64,000 bases of DNA from an uncultured Lachnospiraceae bacterium (GCA_910584915.1 CAJUDM010000020.1:18954-82953), one strand, 5' to 3'. Shown: positions 41,138-49,365, counted from the stretch's first letter. The notes: generated from the letters alone by a model not told the origin. Made by a program: numbers and translations.

Positions 41138-43078
41138 TTACAGTGAAATTTCCCCGCTCCGCTCTGCGGTTTTTTTATGCTGCTGCCGTAATTGAAGTAA
41201 GATCTCCGCCAGGCAGAGGGCGATCCCGATCCCGAGAATGACAGCTATCCATGTTTTTGCAAAAGTCTTTTCCTCGGCGGCAGCTTCCTCCGTATTTTCT
41301 GCTGTGTTGGAAGCGGTTCTGCTGTTTATCTGCGGCAGGACCGGGTTGATGATATGGTCGTACACTGACGTATTTCCCCGGCTTCCCACTCTCGTGTACT
41401 CCAGAGTATCGGTAAATCCCTCCAGCAGGCTTACATTTACGCCGTTTACCGCCTCCCTGGAGGATTTCAGTTCCTGAATACACTCCTCCACATTCGCCGC
41501 GGTCTGCTCCTCCGCCTCGTCCAGGGAATCTCTGAGAAGGCTCTTCTGCTCCGCCGTCGCGGCATATACCTCCTCCGCATAGGCCAGATAGTCCGTATTA
41601 TTCTGTTCCACGCTGTCGAACAGCTCCCCGGCATTGTCGTTGATATCGTCAAGCCAGGCTTCCAAGTCCGCCCTCTCGATATACCGCATCGGGTCGTAAT
41701 CCTGCAGGTCTGTCTCATATTTCTCCATGCTCTCGCTCAGCTTCTTTTCCTCTTCCTCCATCCGTTCCATCTGTTCCCTGCATTCCTCGTACAATGCATC
41801 CACATAATATTCCTGCAGTACCCGGTCTATCTCCTCCGACTCCGATTCCATCTTAAACAGTTCAAGGAATCTGTCCGCTATCCCGGCAATCTGTTCCTCA
41901 CCCGGCTTTGTCAGCGTGATCCGGTCTTCTTTTCCGTCGCCGGGATCGTTTCCGGAGATACTTTTTTCATCGCCCTGCGGACCCGTATTCCTGCCGGGAT
42001 CTCCCTGCCCCGGATCGTTTTCGGAAAGCTTCTCACCGCCATCCTTCCCCGGATCATTTCCCGAGATGTCCTCCGGGTACAGTTCATCCAGGCGGTCATT
42101 CGCCTCTTTCTGATCCCTGCTCAGCTGTTCGTTCAGGATCTCCTCCACGACCGCCCTTGTCTCTTCCAGCCTTCTGTCGATCTCTTCGTTATAGAGCCCC
42201 ACCGCCTCCGCAAGATTCTCATGTCCCGTCTCCAGGAGCGCTGCCTGTCCCTCCACAGTGTCGTCGATGACTGTGCGGTACGCCGTCTGGAAATCATCTA
42301 TCACTGTCTCAGCCCCGGCATTGGCGTCTTTTATGGCGGCAAGATCGCGCTTTCCCTCCTGCACCGCATTCTCATAGTCGGAAAACAGTCCCTCCATCAG
42401 AGCGCTGTTCAGCTTTGTAAACGCTGCGAACTCTAACGGCTCCATATCGCGGTCGACGATGGTCTCCTCCACAGGCTCCGCCATGGCGATCAGCTTTGCC
42501 GCATCTATACCGGCAAGAAGCTCCAATTCTGTATTGTCATTGGAAAGTATCGTGGATGAGTCATCCTGCACCTGATGGAACTGCGCCATGATCGCATCCA
42601 TATACATATACGCGACGTTGGAATTCAGCATCGTGATGAAGGCGTTTACATCATTGACCGCCTGCAGTCCCGATTCTTCATCCAGTCTGAGGTTATACTG
42701 ATAATCCAGCACAACTTTCCGCGGCTCCCGCTCAAGCGAAGTGACGGACGCCGAAAAGGTTTCCGGTATGATGATGCAGGCGGCGTAGGAGTCGTTTTCT
42801 ATCCCGGTCCGCGCATCGTTTAATCCGGTCACAGTAAAATTATCCCCCGGAAAGCCCATGAGCTGACTCGCATAATTGATCCTCAAATCTCCGACCATTA
42901 TGCCGTCGTCCATATTGACAACGGCAATGTCCGATACATGTTCTCTGCGCGTCCGGTCGGCCTCCTGGCGGCTGCGCTCCATATGTATTCCCGTGATAAC
43001 GCATAAAACAAGCAGGGCCGCCAGCCCGGCGCTGTACAACAGGATTCTTATCGCTTTTTTCACCATTTTGCTTTCCAT
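41138..43078 (-). CDS. EsaA/YueB-like T7SS membrane protein (short form)
   Basis: A 646-residue protein: one N-terminal membrane segment (ILLYSAGLAALLVLCVITGI), a YhgE/Pip-like extracellular start (VNMDDGIMVGDLRINYAS) as in EsaA, and a long helical ectodomain. The ectodomain carries an unusual block of repeated SGNDPG-type motifs (about residues 335-385: ISGNDPGKDG, LSENDPGQGD, ISGNDPGDGK). One C-terminal membrane segment (TWIAVILGIGIALCLAEILL) follows. EsaA normally has several C-terminal segments, so this is reduced. The ATG at 43078 lacks an SD; the ATG at 43066 overlaps the stop of a 12-codon leader frame and may be used instead. Confidence 0.7.
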   Translation of the reverse strand: MESKMVKKAIRILLYSAGLAALLVLCVITGIHMERSRQEADRTRREHVSDIAVVNMDDGIMVGDLRINYASQLMGFPGDNFTVTGLNDARTGIENDSYAACIIIPETFSASVTSLEREPRKVVLDYQYNLRLDEESGLQAVNDVNAFITMLNSNVAYMYMDAIMAQFHQVQDDSSTILSNDNTELELLAGIDAAKLIAMAEPVEETIVDRDMEPLEFAAFTKLNSALMEGLFSDYENAVQEGKRDLAAIKDANAGAETVIDDFQTAYRTVIDDTVEGQAALLETGHENLAEAVGLYNEEIDRRLEETRAVVEEILNEQLSRDQKEANDRLDELYPEDISGNDPGKDGGEKLSENDPGQGDPGRNTGPQGDEKSISGNDPGDGKEDRITLTKPGEEQIAGIADRFLELFKMESESEEIDRVLQEYYVDALYEECREQMERMEEEEKKLSESMEKYETDLQDYDPMRYIERADLEAWLDDINDNAGELFDSVEQNNTDYLAYAEEVYAATAEQKSLLRDSLDEAEEQTAANVEECIQELKSSREAVNGVNVSLLEGFTDTLEYTRVGSRGNTSVYDHIINPVLPQINSRTASNTAENTEEAAAEEKTFAKTWIAVILGIGIALCLAEILLQLRQQHKKTAERSGEISL

Positions 43079-43098
43079 GCTCTATTGACAGATTTCAT
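43060..43098 (-). CDS. Leader minicistron upstream of the EsaA-like gene (12 codons)
   Basis: ATG at 43098 with GAGGA six bases upstream encodes MKSVNRAWKAKW and stops at a TGA that overlaps the ATG at 43066 in the EsaA-like gene. It has a better SD than the main gene, so termination-reinitiation coupling is plausible. Short length keeps confidence low. Confidence 0.35.
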   Translation of the reverse strand: MKSVNRAWKAKW

Positions 43099-43136
43099 TT
43101 GTATTCCTCGTTGTCATAACGTCAAATTTTATCAAA

Positions 43137-43165
43137 ATTATATTTCTATTCATATTTATTGTCAA
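43137..43165 (-). promoter_or_regulatory. Perfect consensus promoter of the T7SS/Rhs operon
   Basis: TTGACA (43160-43165), 17 bases, TATAAT (43137-43142) on the minus strand. The -35 lies inside a 13-base near-palindrome TTATTGTCAATAA (43155-43167), a possible BlaI-type operator. Confidence 0.8.
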
Positions 43166-43237
43166 TAATAAATAATCTTATTAATAATATCACTGTTTAA
43201 ATTGATAACTATTTTATGACATTATCTTTAAAATTTC

Positions 43238-43266
43238 TTGACAATATTGTTTTTTATATATAAAAT
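43238..43266 (+). promoter_or_regulatory. Promoter of the blaI-M56-peptide operon
   Basis: TTGACA (43238-43243), 17 bases, TAAAAT (43261-43266). The palindrome ACAATATTGT (43241-43250) overlaps the -35, where autoregulation by the BlaI-like repressor would be expected. Confidence 0.7.
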
Positions 43267-43291
43267 CAATTTCAAAAGAGGTGATCACACA

Positions 43292-43693
43292 ATGGGTAAA
43301 GGCCCCGCAAAATTGACAGACCGGGAATATAAGGTTATGGAGGTTCTTTGGAACAGTGAAAAAGATCTGACGATCAACGAGATATCCGAACTCTCTGACG
43401 ATCGGAAGCTCACTGTCGCCTGCATCGCTCAGGTGATACCGCGTCTGCTGAAAAAGGAACTGATCCGTGTAGAGAAATTCATTCCGGTCAACACAAAATA
43501 TGCCCGCACTTTCCGCCCTGAAATCTCCAGGGAGGATTATTCGGAGGGGGAACTGCTCAGGCTGCTTCAAAAGACAGGAACCAAGGCCATAATCAGTGCG
43601 CTGGTAAATTTTACCACTATAAATACAGATAAGGAATTTCTCCAGGATCTGGAAGCGTCCATAGAGGAATACATAAGAAAAAAGAAAGGATAA
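43292..43693 (+). CDS. BlaI/MecI-family transcriptional repressor
   Basis: A 133-residue winged-helix repressor: KLTDREYKVMEVLWNSEKDLTINEI and the recognition helix region TVACIAQVIPRLLKKELI. The C-terminal dimerisation part ends EASIEEYIRKKKG. In BlaI/MecI systems the repressor is cleaved after a membrane metalloprotease senses a signal, and the M56 gene follows six bases downstream. Start ATG 43292 has AGAGGTG upstream; a longer frame from 43238 lies in the promoter. It is divergent from the T7SS operon. Confidence 0.88.
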   Translation: MGKGPAKLTDREYKVMEVLWNSEKDLTINEISELSDDRKLTVACIAQVIPRLLKKELIRVEKFIPVNTKYARTFRPEISREDYSEGELLRLLQKTGTKAIISALVNFTTINTDKEFLQDLEASIEEYIRKKKG

Positions 43694-43699
43694 CGCCCC

Positions 43700-44815
43700 T
43701 TGAGAATTTCTTTGATGACCATACTGTCGATCGTCCTGTCGCTCTCCATCCTTCTGGCAATATTTCTTCCACTGTTAAGCCTTGAACGCTGCCTGAAGGT
43801 TTTAGATGGCCGCAGAGCGGCAGTATGCTGTATTGCGGTCATGATACGCGCACTCATTCCGGTTGAGTTCCCTTTCTCGAAAACGATACGGGTCAGCAGA
43901 GTTCTCCCTGACGTACGGGATAAGATGAAATATTCTGTCTCAATGGGAGGGTTTTCCGTAAAAGTATCCCAGCTGTTACTCTTTGTCTGGATACTGGCCG
44001 CCATCATTCTGGTCGCAAAGAAGCTTCTGCTCTATTTTCAGCTACAGAAAACGATCCGGCGCATTCCCGAATGCAGAGACGCCGCCATTTCGGAGATCCT
44101 TCAGGAACTGCAGGAAAAATATTCCTTTACTGGCTCTGTGAGAGTAATCCGCACTTCCCTGAATATCAGCCCTCTGGTCTCCGGTATCAGAAACCCGGTG
44201 ATCGTCCTTCCCGAAAATCCGTTCAGCCGGGAAGAATACCGGATGATCCTGGAGCATGAGCTGCTGCACTGCATCCGCCATGATATTCTCTATAAGATCG
44301 CGGCGGACCTGCTCTGTTCTGTCTACTGGTGGAATCCTCTGTTTCATGTGCTGAAACATAAGATCTTCGAGTTGATCGAACTCGGGAATGACAGACAGAT
44401 GACAGTTTCTTCCTCTTCTGTCGAAAGACAGGCATACATACAGTGTCTTTCAGATACTGCCGAAAAGATATGCGATCATCAGATTCCTTTTACTCTTTCT
44501 TTCAATAACCATGAGAAAAGAGCGCTCCGCAGGCGGATCCATCTGATCGAATGTTACCAAAGCTCCGGGCTGATGAAAAGTTTTTTTGCATTTGCACTGT
44601 CACTGGCAGTTTTATGGGGATGTACGTCTTTTACGCTGGAGCCTTATGGGGTGTCTGAAGAGGGGGATTATATTATGCTTACCCCGGATAACGCTTATTT
44701 TATCAAAAAAAATAATTCATATGAATTGTATTATCAGGACGAATATTTTTATACTGTTGACTCTATAGAATACTATAATCCTGATATTCCGATTTACCAT
44801 AGCGAAGGAGAATAA
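43700..44815 (+). CDS. M56-family membrane metalloprotease (BlaR1-like)
   Basis: A 371-residue protein with membrane segments at about 8-30, 35-52 and 88-108, the zinc motif EHELLHCIRHD (HELLH near residue 188) and a further segment near 295-312 (SFFAFALSLAVLWGC), then a short extracellular tail of about 60 residues. The large penicillin-binding sensor of BlaR1 is absent, so the signal is not a simple beta-lactam acylation. The start is TTG at 43700 with AAGGAT upstream; ATG at 43715 is an alternative. Confidence 0.85.
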   Translation: MRISLMTILSIVLSLSILLAIFLPLLSLERCLKVLDGRRAAVCCIAVMIRALIPVEFPFSKTIRVSRVLPDVRDKMKYSVSMGGFSVKVSQLLLFVWILAAIILVAKKLLLYFQLQKTIRRIPECRDAAISEILQELQEKYSFTGSVRVIRTSLNISPLVSGIRNPVIVLPENPFSREEYRMILEHELLHCIRHDILYKIAADLLCSVYWWNPLFHVLKHKIFELIELGNDRQMTVSSSSVERQAYIQCLSDTAEKICDHQIPFTLSFNNHEKRALRRRIHLIECYQSSGLMKSFFAFALSLAVLWGCTSFTLEPYGVSEEGDYIMLTPDNAYFIKKNNSYELYYQDEYFYTVDSIEYYNPDIPIYHSEGE

Positions 44816-45072
44816 TGAGAATGGAAAAGAAAAATTTGATTAAGATTTTTTGCATGATCTTCAGCTTCATAATACTGTTGTCCCCCATTTCTGCGATACC
44901 CTCACAGGCCGCTGTTATCCCCGCTCAGGCCGCTGCCTCAGGCGGAGAAACGATCGAACCCCGTGCTCCTGTCATTGAATGGGTATATAAAGTAGAAAAC
45001 GGCGTAGTATACCGCCGAATGTATAACCACTCCACCGGCGAATGGATCGGGGACTGGATCCGTTGTGACTGA
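44815..45072 (+). CDS. Small secreted protein linked to the BlaI-M56 pair
   Basis: An 85-residue precursor: signal peptide IFCMIFSFIILLSPISAIPS with Ala-X-Ala-type sites (SQAA, PAQAAA), then a mature part of about 40 residues, EWVYKVENGVVYRRMYNHST then GEWIGDWIRCD. ATG at 44815 overlaps the M56 stop by one base; ATG at 44821 has better SD spacing. Such short Trp/Tyr-rich secreted proteins are often coupled to M56 genes in Lachnospiraceae as far as I recall. It could be a ligand or substrate of the protease; function unknown. Confidence 0.7.
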   Translation: MRMEKKNLIKIFCMIFSFIILLSPISAIPSQAAVIPAQAAASGGETIEPRAPVIEWVYKVENGVVYRRMYNHSTGEWIGDWIRCD

Positions 45073-45110
45073 GTTTCACGGGAAATAAGTTAGTAATCTT
45101 CCTTTAAATA

Positions 45111-45163
45111 AAAAAGGATTCGGATCTTCAGCTGATAAAACGGCTGTTTCCGAATCCTTTTTT
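45111..45163 (+). terminator. Strong terminator of the blaI-M56-peptide operon
   Basis: AAAAAGGATTCGG and CCGAATCCTTTTT form a 13-pair stem with a T-run, 40 bases after the stop codon. Confidence 0.85.
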
Positions 45164-45198
45164 CACTTATATATCGTGTTTCATCTGCTGTTGTATTT

Positions 45199-45330
45199 CT
45201 ACAGATATTTCCCCGCCTGCTCCTCCTCGATCTGGTACAGGCTGCAGATTTGCCGGATGATCTCTTCCTCCGGCATGTTCAGGGTTTTGAGAAGGTTTAT
45301 TGTGCCGGTTTTCCTTAAAGATGTCAAGCG
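45199..45330 (-). pseudogene. Remnant of a C-terminal coding tail, right copy
   Basis: The frame TINLLKTLNMPEEEIIRQIC then SLYQIEEEQAGKYL ends at a TAG at 45199. Same tail as at 26.0 kb; upstream sequence differs (RLTSLRKTG), so only the tail is shared. Confidence 0.4.
45215..45307 (-). repeat. 93-bp direct repeat, right copy
   Basis: 87 of 93 bases match 25991-26083 in the same orientation, 19.2 kb away. Confidence 0.75.
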
Positions 45331-45351
45331 GTATAAAAATATAACAAAATT

Positions 45352-45765
45352 CTAAAAATAATATGGCCACATAACCCCCTCTGCCGTTCCGGAAAAAGAC
45401 CTGATCAGATCCCAGCCTTCAAATTTCCACTCGCCGTTTACGTCACCAAAAATGAATATTGACGCCGAACTGTGGTTCTCCTCAATATAGAGTATGGCTG
45501 CATGATCATCGTCGAGGCTGCTCAATTTATTTTTCAGCCTGTCATCAGTCAGATAGTATATGTCAGCTCTCTCATCACGATATTGCAACACCTTCAGATA
45601 CTCTATATCATCATAAAAGCCATTCTCGCTGTATAAATCGGCAAATTCCGAACCATATTTTGCAGTCAGCTTATTAATCGCAAAATAGGGCACAATGAAA
45701 TAGATGAAGAGGAGCATTAACACAAATATAATAAATATGACTAACCCTTTTTTGATTTTTTTCAT
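45352..45765 (-). CDS. Membrane-anchored protein of unknown function (137 aa)
   Basis: One N-terminal membrane segment (LVIFIIFVLMLLFIYFIV, residues 8-25) and an extracytoplasmic domain rich in Asp/Tyr ending SGTAEGVMWPYYF. GGAGAG lies upstream of the ATG. The domain FIFGDVNGEWKFEGWDLI resembles immunity-type ectodomains in general composition only. It follows the 301-residue membrane gene by 40 bases, so likely co-transcribed. Confidence 0.6.
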   Translation of the reverse strand: MKKIKKGLVIFIIFVLMLLFIYFIVPYFAINKLTAKYGSEFADLYSENGFYDDIEYLKVLQYRDERADIYYLTDDRLKNKLSSLDDDHAAILYIEENHSSASIFIFGDVNGEWKFEGWDLIRSFSGTAEGVMWPYYF

Positions 45766-45805
45766 TCTCCGCTCTCCATTATTTCCTGAGTAGGAATCCC
45801 GTTTT

Positions 45806-46711
45806 TCATCTCTCCCAGTGACGCCTTCTCACAAGTTCCTCCAGCAGCTCTCTGTTTTCACACAACATATTTATTTTCATCGCCACTCCCTTTTCCGAAT
45901 AAATTAAGAGCTGCGGAGCCCTGCCATTACTGCGCCGCGCCACCCTGACGATCTGTTTATGAGCGATCCTTTTTGTCTTTCTGAGAAACCTGACCTGCGC
46001 TATCTCATTCCTGCGGACCACCACTTTCCCCCAATAATCAGACGCCGCTTCAAACGCCGAGCATGCCATCATAACAGACCAGAGCAGAACTCCCCTCAAC
46101 AGTTTTACCTCTGCCGACAAGCCTGCCATCATTCCCGCTGCTATAAAACAGAAAATGTAGAAAATGGGATAAAACAATGGTAATCTCATCTCAAAATCGT
46201 CTATGTTGTATTTATATCTGACACGGACGTCATTACATTTTAATAAAGTGATAACATATTCTCTTCCGATTTCCAGAGGGATCTTCAGCGTTTTCTCTCC
46301 ATCAGAATATAAATGCAGATTGTCCTTTTCATCGATCTCCGCCTTCGTTATTTTGTCAAAATACCGGCATCTGCTCTTTCCTGCCGGAGGACAATATTCA
46401 ATCTTCTCATCATCGATATCGATATGAAAACGGCAGTACAGGATACTCAGCAAATATAATAATACCGCAAATACAAGGAATACCATACTGACGATAATGC
46501 CCGTCTCCGCGGAAGCAGTTTTCATAAAGCCGAAAAGTATGCCGCACACTGTACATATCACAGCAAACAGGAGCCACATCTTTGAAAATATCACCAGATT
46601 TATAATATATTCTTTTTGCACTTCCTTCGCTTTCCGCCACACGTATCTGGTAACAAGCAGCGCAAAAAATGCGACCAACATCCTGACAAATATGCCCATA
46701 TACTTTATCAC
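45806..46711 (-). CDS. Membrane protein of unknown function (about 300 aa)
   Basis: Two membrane segments at about 45-62 and 68-92 (AVICTVCGILFGFM, MVFLVFAVLLYLLSILYC), a small beta-rich domain (KITKAEIDEKDNLHLYSDG) like a PH-type fold, two further segments (FYPIFYIFCFIAAGMMAG, VLLWSVMMACS) and a C-terminal beta domain. Codon 1 is GTG overlapping the preceding stop (GTGA); an ATG four codons in (46699) is possible. No family named with confidence. Confidence 0.6.
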   Translation of the reverse strand: MIKYMGIFVRMLVAFFALLVTRYVWRKAKEVQKEYIINLVIFSKMWLLFAVICTVCGILFGFMKTASAETGIIVSMVFLVFAVLLYLLSILYCRFHIDIDDEKIEYCPPAGKSRCRYFDKITKAEIDEKDNLHLYSDGEKTLKIPLEIGREYVITLLKCNDVRVRYKYNIDDFEMRLPLFYPIFYIFCFIAAGMMAGLSAEVKLLRGVLLWSVMMACSAFEAASDYWGKVVVRRNEIAQVRFLRKTKRIAHKQIVRVARRSNGRAPQLLIYSEKGVAMKINMLCENRELLEELVRRRHWER

Positions 46712-47106
46712 CCTCTCCGTATTCCGGCAGATCCCACAGCCAGAAGTATGATCCCGATCCCCACCAGGATCCCGATCATACTGCCTCCCGGCACTTTACG
46801 GGACACTGCAAAATGATCCGGCTTTCTATTGCTCACATAAATGGTATATGTCTGACCAACAGCAAATCGCTTTTGAATATCTGACAGGCTCATCTCATTC
46901 AGACAGCGCCCCTGAAATTCCTCCCCTTTTACACAATACCGAAAAACCGGTTCATATGTAACCTTGCCGCGGCCGCTACGCACAGTATTATGCTTTATAT
47001 AAGTTCCTGTTGTCTCTATTGTGCATGTCAAAATGGCATTGATATATAAAGCGCATACCGCTATAACAATGACGCCTGCTGACACCATGAAAAATAATAG
47101 TCTCAT
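46708..47106 (-). CDS. DUF3592-like membrane protein
   Basis: A 132-residue protein with a membrane segment at each end (VSAGVIVIAVCALYINAIL and MIGILVGIGIILLAVGSAG) and a middle domain with VTYEPVFRYCVKGEEFQGR and FAVGQTYTIYVSNRKPDHF, the pattern of DUF3592 (Y-x-P-x-f-x-Y then vG..v.v.ynP). GGAG precedes the ATG nine bases away. It overlaps the next gene by four bases. Confidence 0.65.
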   Translation of the reverse strand: MRLLFFMVSAGVIVIAVCALYINAILTCTIETTGTYIKHNTVRSGRGKVTYEPVFRYCVKGEEFQGRCLNEMSLSDIQKRFAVGQTYTIYVSNRKPDHFAVSRKVPGGSMIGILVGIGIILLAVGSAGIRRG

Positions 47107-47112
47107 ATATGC

Positions 47113-47535
47113 TCACTCCACATCCGGCTTTTTCTCTGTCGCACTCAATTTCTGTTCCATAAATTCGTTTATCCACTCCGGAAACAATGTTGAGAAAGGA
47201 AAAACAGAACCTTCCCTTATAAACTCCATTCTTATTGTCGTAGTCTCATCGCTCTCAAATTCAATCTGATAAAGCGATCGGAGCCCGTTCCACAAATGTT
47301 TATTACAGCGGATGAAGGTAATTTCTCCCATCGTCTCTGTCTTCATTTCAAATGAATACTCAAAGACATCATATGTATTTTTTCGTGACAACAGCCCTAT
47401 ACAGTCCTCAATGGAATAATGTGTACAATAGATCATTCTCTCAGCAATGCCTCTCCTGTGAGCTATCTTCAGCCCGAAATATCTTATCAGCTGCATCAAC
47501 ATCCAAATAATATATTTTTTCCCTGCCCTGAACAC
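47113..47535 (-). CDS. Protein of unknown function (about 130-140 aa)
   Basis: A mixed alpha/beta protein with a basic N-terminal stretch (YFGLKIAHRRGIAERMIYC), alternating strands (DVFEYSFEMKTETMGEITFI) and FPEWINEFMEQKLSA near the end. The first codon is GTG without SD; ATG at 47502 is an alternative start. It ends six bases before the DUF3592-like gene. I do not recognise the family. Confidence 0.5.
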   Translation of the reverse strand: MFRAGKKYIIWMLMQLIRYFGLKIAHRRGIAERMIYCTHYSIEDCIGLLSRKNTYDVFEYSFEMKTETMGEITFIRCNKHLWNGLRSLYQIEFESDETTTIRMEFIREGSVFPFSTLFPEWINEFMEQKLSATEKKPDVE

Positions 47536-47546
47536 ATTTCAGGATC

Positions 47547-47933
47547 TTACTCTTCTTCGAATCTCAAAATACCGATTATTTTCTCAAAATCACCTGTCTG
47601 GGGAACCACATATTCTCCGTCGGCGATCCTCAGGCTATTCTCTTCCATATAGGAGATCAATTTCCTTACAGCGTTCTCATCAAGTAAACAGATCTTTTCA
47701 TTGGGATCCGTGTCTTCAGCCTTTTCCGCTTCCTCCTGCAAAAGGCCTTCCAGATAAGCGGCAGTTCCCTCCTCCCCGCTGAAGCTTAAGTGTATATCCT
47801 TCCCGATCACGGCATCGCCGGGCTGCCCTGGCGCCATGGCACCGGCAAAAGCAAATCTGGCGGCATATCCCGCCGCGATCAACAATGCGATGCAGACTGC
47901 TGCCGCCAATTTCTTCATATTTTTATTCAGCAT
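47547..47933 (-). CDS. Membrane-anchored protein resembling the MltG/YceG N-terminal region
   Basis: A 128-residue protein starting at ATG 47933 (GGAGGGG eight bases upstream). One membrane segment (LAAAVCIALLIAAGYAARFA) is followed by an acidic linker and a C-terminal motif SYMEENSLRIADGEYVVPQT then GDFEKIIGILRFEEE. That motif is reminiscent of the LysM-like part of endolytic transglycosylases, but the catalytic domain is absent. First gene of the small unknown-function run. Confidence 0.5.
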   Translation of the reverse strand: MLNKNMKKLAAAVCIALLIAAGYAARFAFAGAMAPGQPGDAVIGKDIHLSFSGEEGTAAYLEGLLQEEAEKAEDTDPNEKICLLDENAVRKLISYMEENSLRIADGEYVVPQTGDFEKIIGILRFEEE

Positions 47934-48015
47934 CACAGATTCCCCTCCATCAAAGTTTCCTCCCAATGCCCTCTCTCAAACTATCCGCCGCAGCGTCCTT
48001 CCTCCGACAACACAA

Positions 48016-49179
48016 TCAATAGAATATATGCCCTCCGATCGATATCCCCGTAAGCCCTTCGATCGGCGTCCGGAAATACACGCAGTCCCCCACGTTGGAG
48101 ACGCCTGCCATAGCCTCATCCGCCGCCTGATAGCACGCCGGCGTCGCCCTGTCCTCGGCGAGCGCTATGGCGAGCCGTCCGCTTCCCACCGGGGAGAACT
48201 GCGAGCGCTGATATATAACGCCCGTTATTGTATCTGGATACACGGAACTGAGCAGCCGGTTGATGACCACCGCCCCCACGGCGAGCTGGCCTGCGTAGGG
48301 TTCTCCGCCCGCCTCGCAGTAGATCAGGTTCGCCAGAAGATATCTGTCGCCCTCCGCAAAGGATACCTCGGAGATATCCCGCTTCGCCGACTGGGATGCC
48401 AGTTTTGACATGGCTATCTCCTCCGCCAGCTTTTTCTTTAACGCCGCGATATCCGCATCCTGTTCCTTGATCTTCGCCTCGTAGGCCTCCGCCACTGCCT
48501 GCGCGTTGGAGAGCTGGCCCGCGTTCTGGGCGATATCGCCGGATGTGGAACTGATATAGCCGCTGACCTTGGACTGTTCCGCCTCCACCTGCACCCTGTA
48601 GCCCGCGAGCTCCTCCTGCTCCGCCTGAAGTTCTTTTTCCTTCTGTTCTATCTCATCCCTGATCTTACGGAAATCCTCCAACTTCCGTTCGTCATACTCC
48701 GTGATAGCGTCCGCGTAGTCGTAAAAGTTCAGCATATCCGAGACGCTGTCCGCCCCCAGCATCCCCTCCAAAAGTGCATAGTCATTCCGCTCATACATAT
48801 ACTGGATCCGGCTCTTCATCGCCTCATACTGGTTGTCCGCGTCGATCCTCGCCTCCTCAAGCGCCTCTTTTGTCTCCGCGATCTCCTGCTCCTTGTCAGC
48901 GATCTGCCGCTCAAGCTCTGCCAGCCGGTCGCTGACCTCCGTGAGCTGATCATTCAGATTGTTCAACTGTCCCTGCAGTACGCTCAGTTCGTTCTGCAGC
49001 CCCGAAATATTATCCTTCGTCTGGGAGAGCTGCCCCTGCGTAGCTTCCCTTTCCCGCTGTGCCTGCTCAAGCTTTTCTTTTGTGGTGAGGGCATAGGCGG
49101 AAACAGACAATCCCGTTGTCATCACTATGACAAGCAGGCTTGCCGCCAGACGCTTCCACAACTTTATGATCCTTTCCAT
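48016..49179 (-). CDS. Secreted cell-wall hydrolase: coiled coil plus SleB domain
   Basis: A 387-residue exported protein. Signal peptide ends near SVSAYA (residue 29), a long coiled coil (about 30-265) resembles the CwlO/PcsB regulatory region that docks on FtsEX, and the C-terminal SleB/Hydrolase_2 domain has LLANLIYCEAGGEPYAGQLA, VGAVVINRLL and FSPVGSGRLA, the catalytic Glu being in CEAGGE. Such enzymes cut peptidoglycan glycan strands. GAGGAGGTGAGG precedes the ATG. Confidence 0.88.
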   Translation of the reverse strand: MERIIKLWKRLAASLLVIVMTTGLSVSAYALTTKEKLEQAQREREATQGQLSQTKDNISGLQNELSVLQGQLNNLNDQLTEVSDRLAELERQIADKEQEIAETKEALEEARIDADNQYEAMKSRIQYMYERNDYALLEGMLGADSVSDMLNFYDYADAITEYDERKLEDFRKIRDEIEQKEKELQAEQEELAGYRVQVEAEQSKVSGYISSTSGDIAQNAGQLSNAQAVAEAYEAKIKEQDADIAALKKKLAEEIAMSKLASQSAKRDISEVSFAEGDRYLLANLIYCEAGGEPYAGQLAVGAVVINRLLSSVYPDTITGVIYQRSQFSPVGSGRLAIALAEDRATPACYQAADEAMAGVSNVGDCVYFRTPIEGLTGISIGGHIFY

Positions 49180-49365
49180 GTGCCCTCACCTCCTCTCCTT
49201 GCAGCCGTATGCTGTTTCAGGTTCCGCGCCGTTTATGACTCCGTCTGATTCATACCCGGCACTTTCGGCTGTCCGTACTGCCTCCTTTGAACTTCACGGT
49301 TTATCCCTGTATCCGCCTGTGTGCTTTTGCACACTTTGCTCTTGCAGCAATTTATTGGATGACAG

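Noticed and set aside
43700..44815. Full beta-lactam sensor BlaR1
   Set aside because: The C-terminal penicillin-binding domain is absent; only about 60 residues follow the last membrane segment, so a beta-lactamase regulatory role is not supported, and no beta-lactamase gene is present.
45167..45370. 67-codon minus-strand frame at the right repeat
   Set aside because: It reads the repeated tail in the wrong frame; the meaningful frame ends at 45199.
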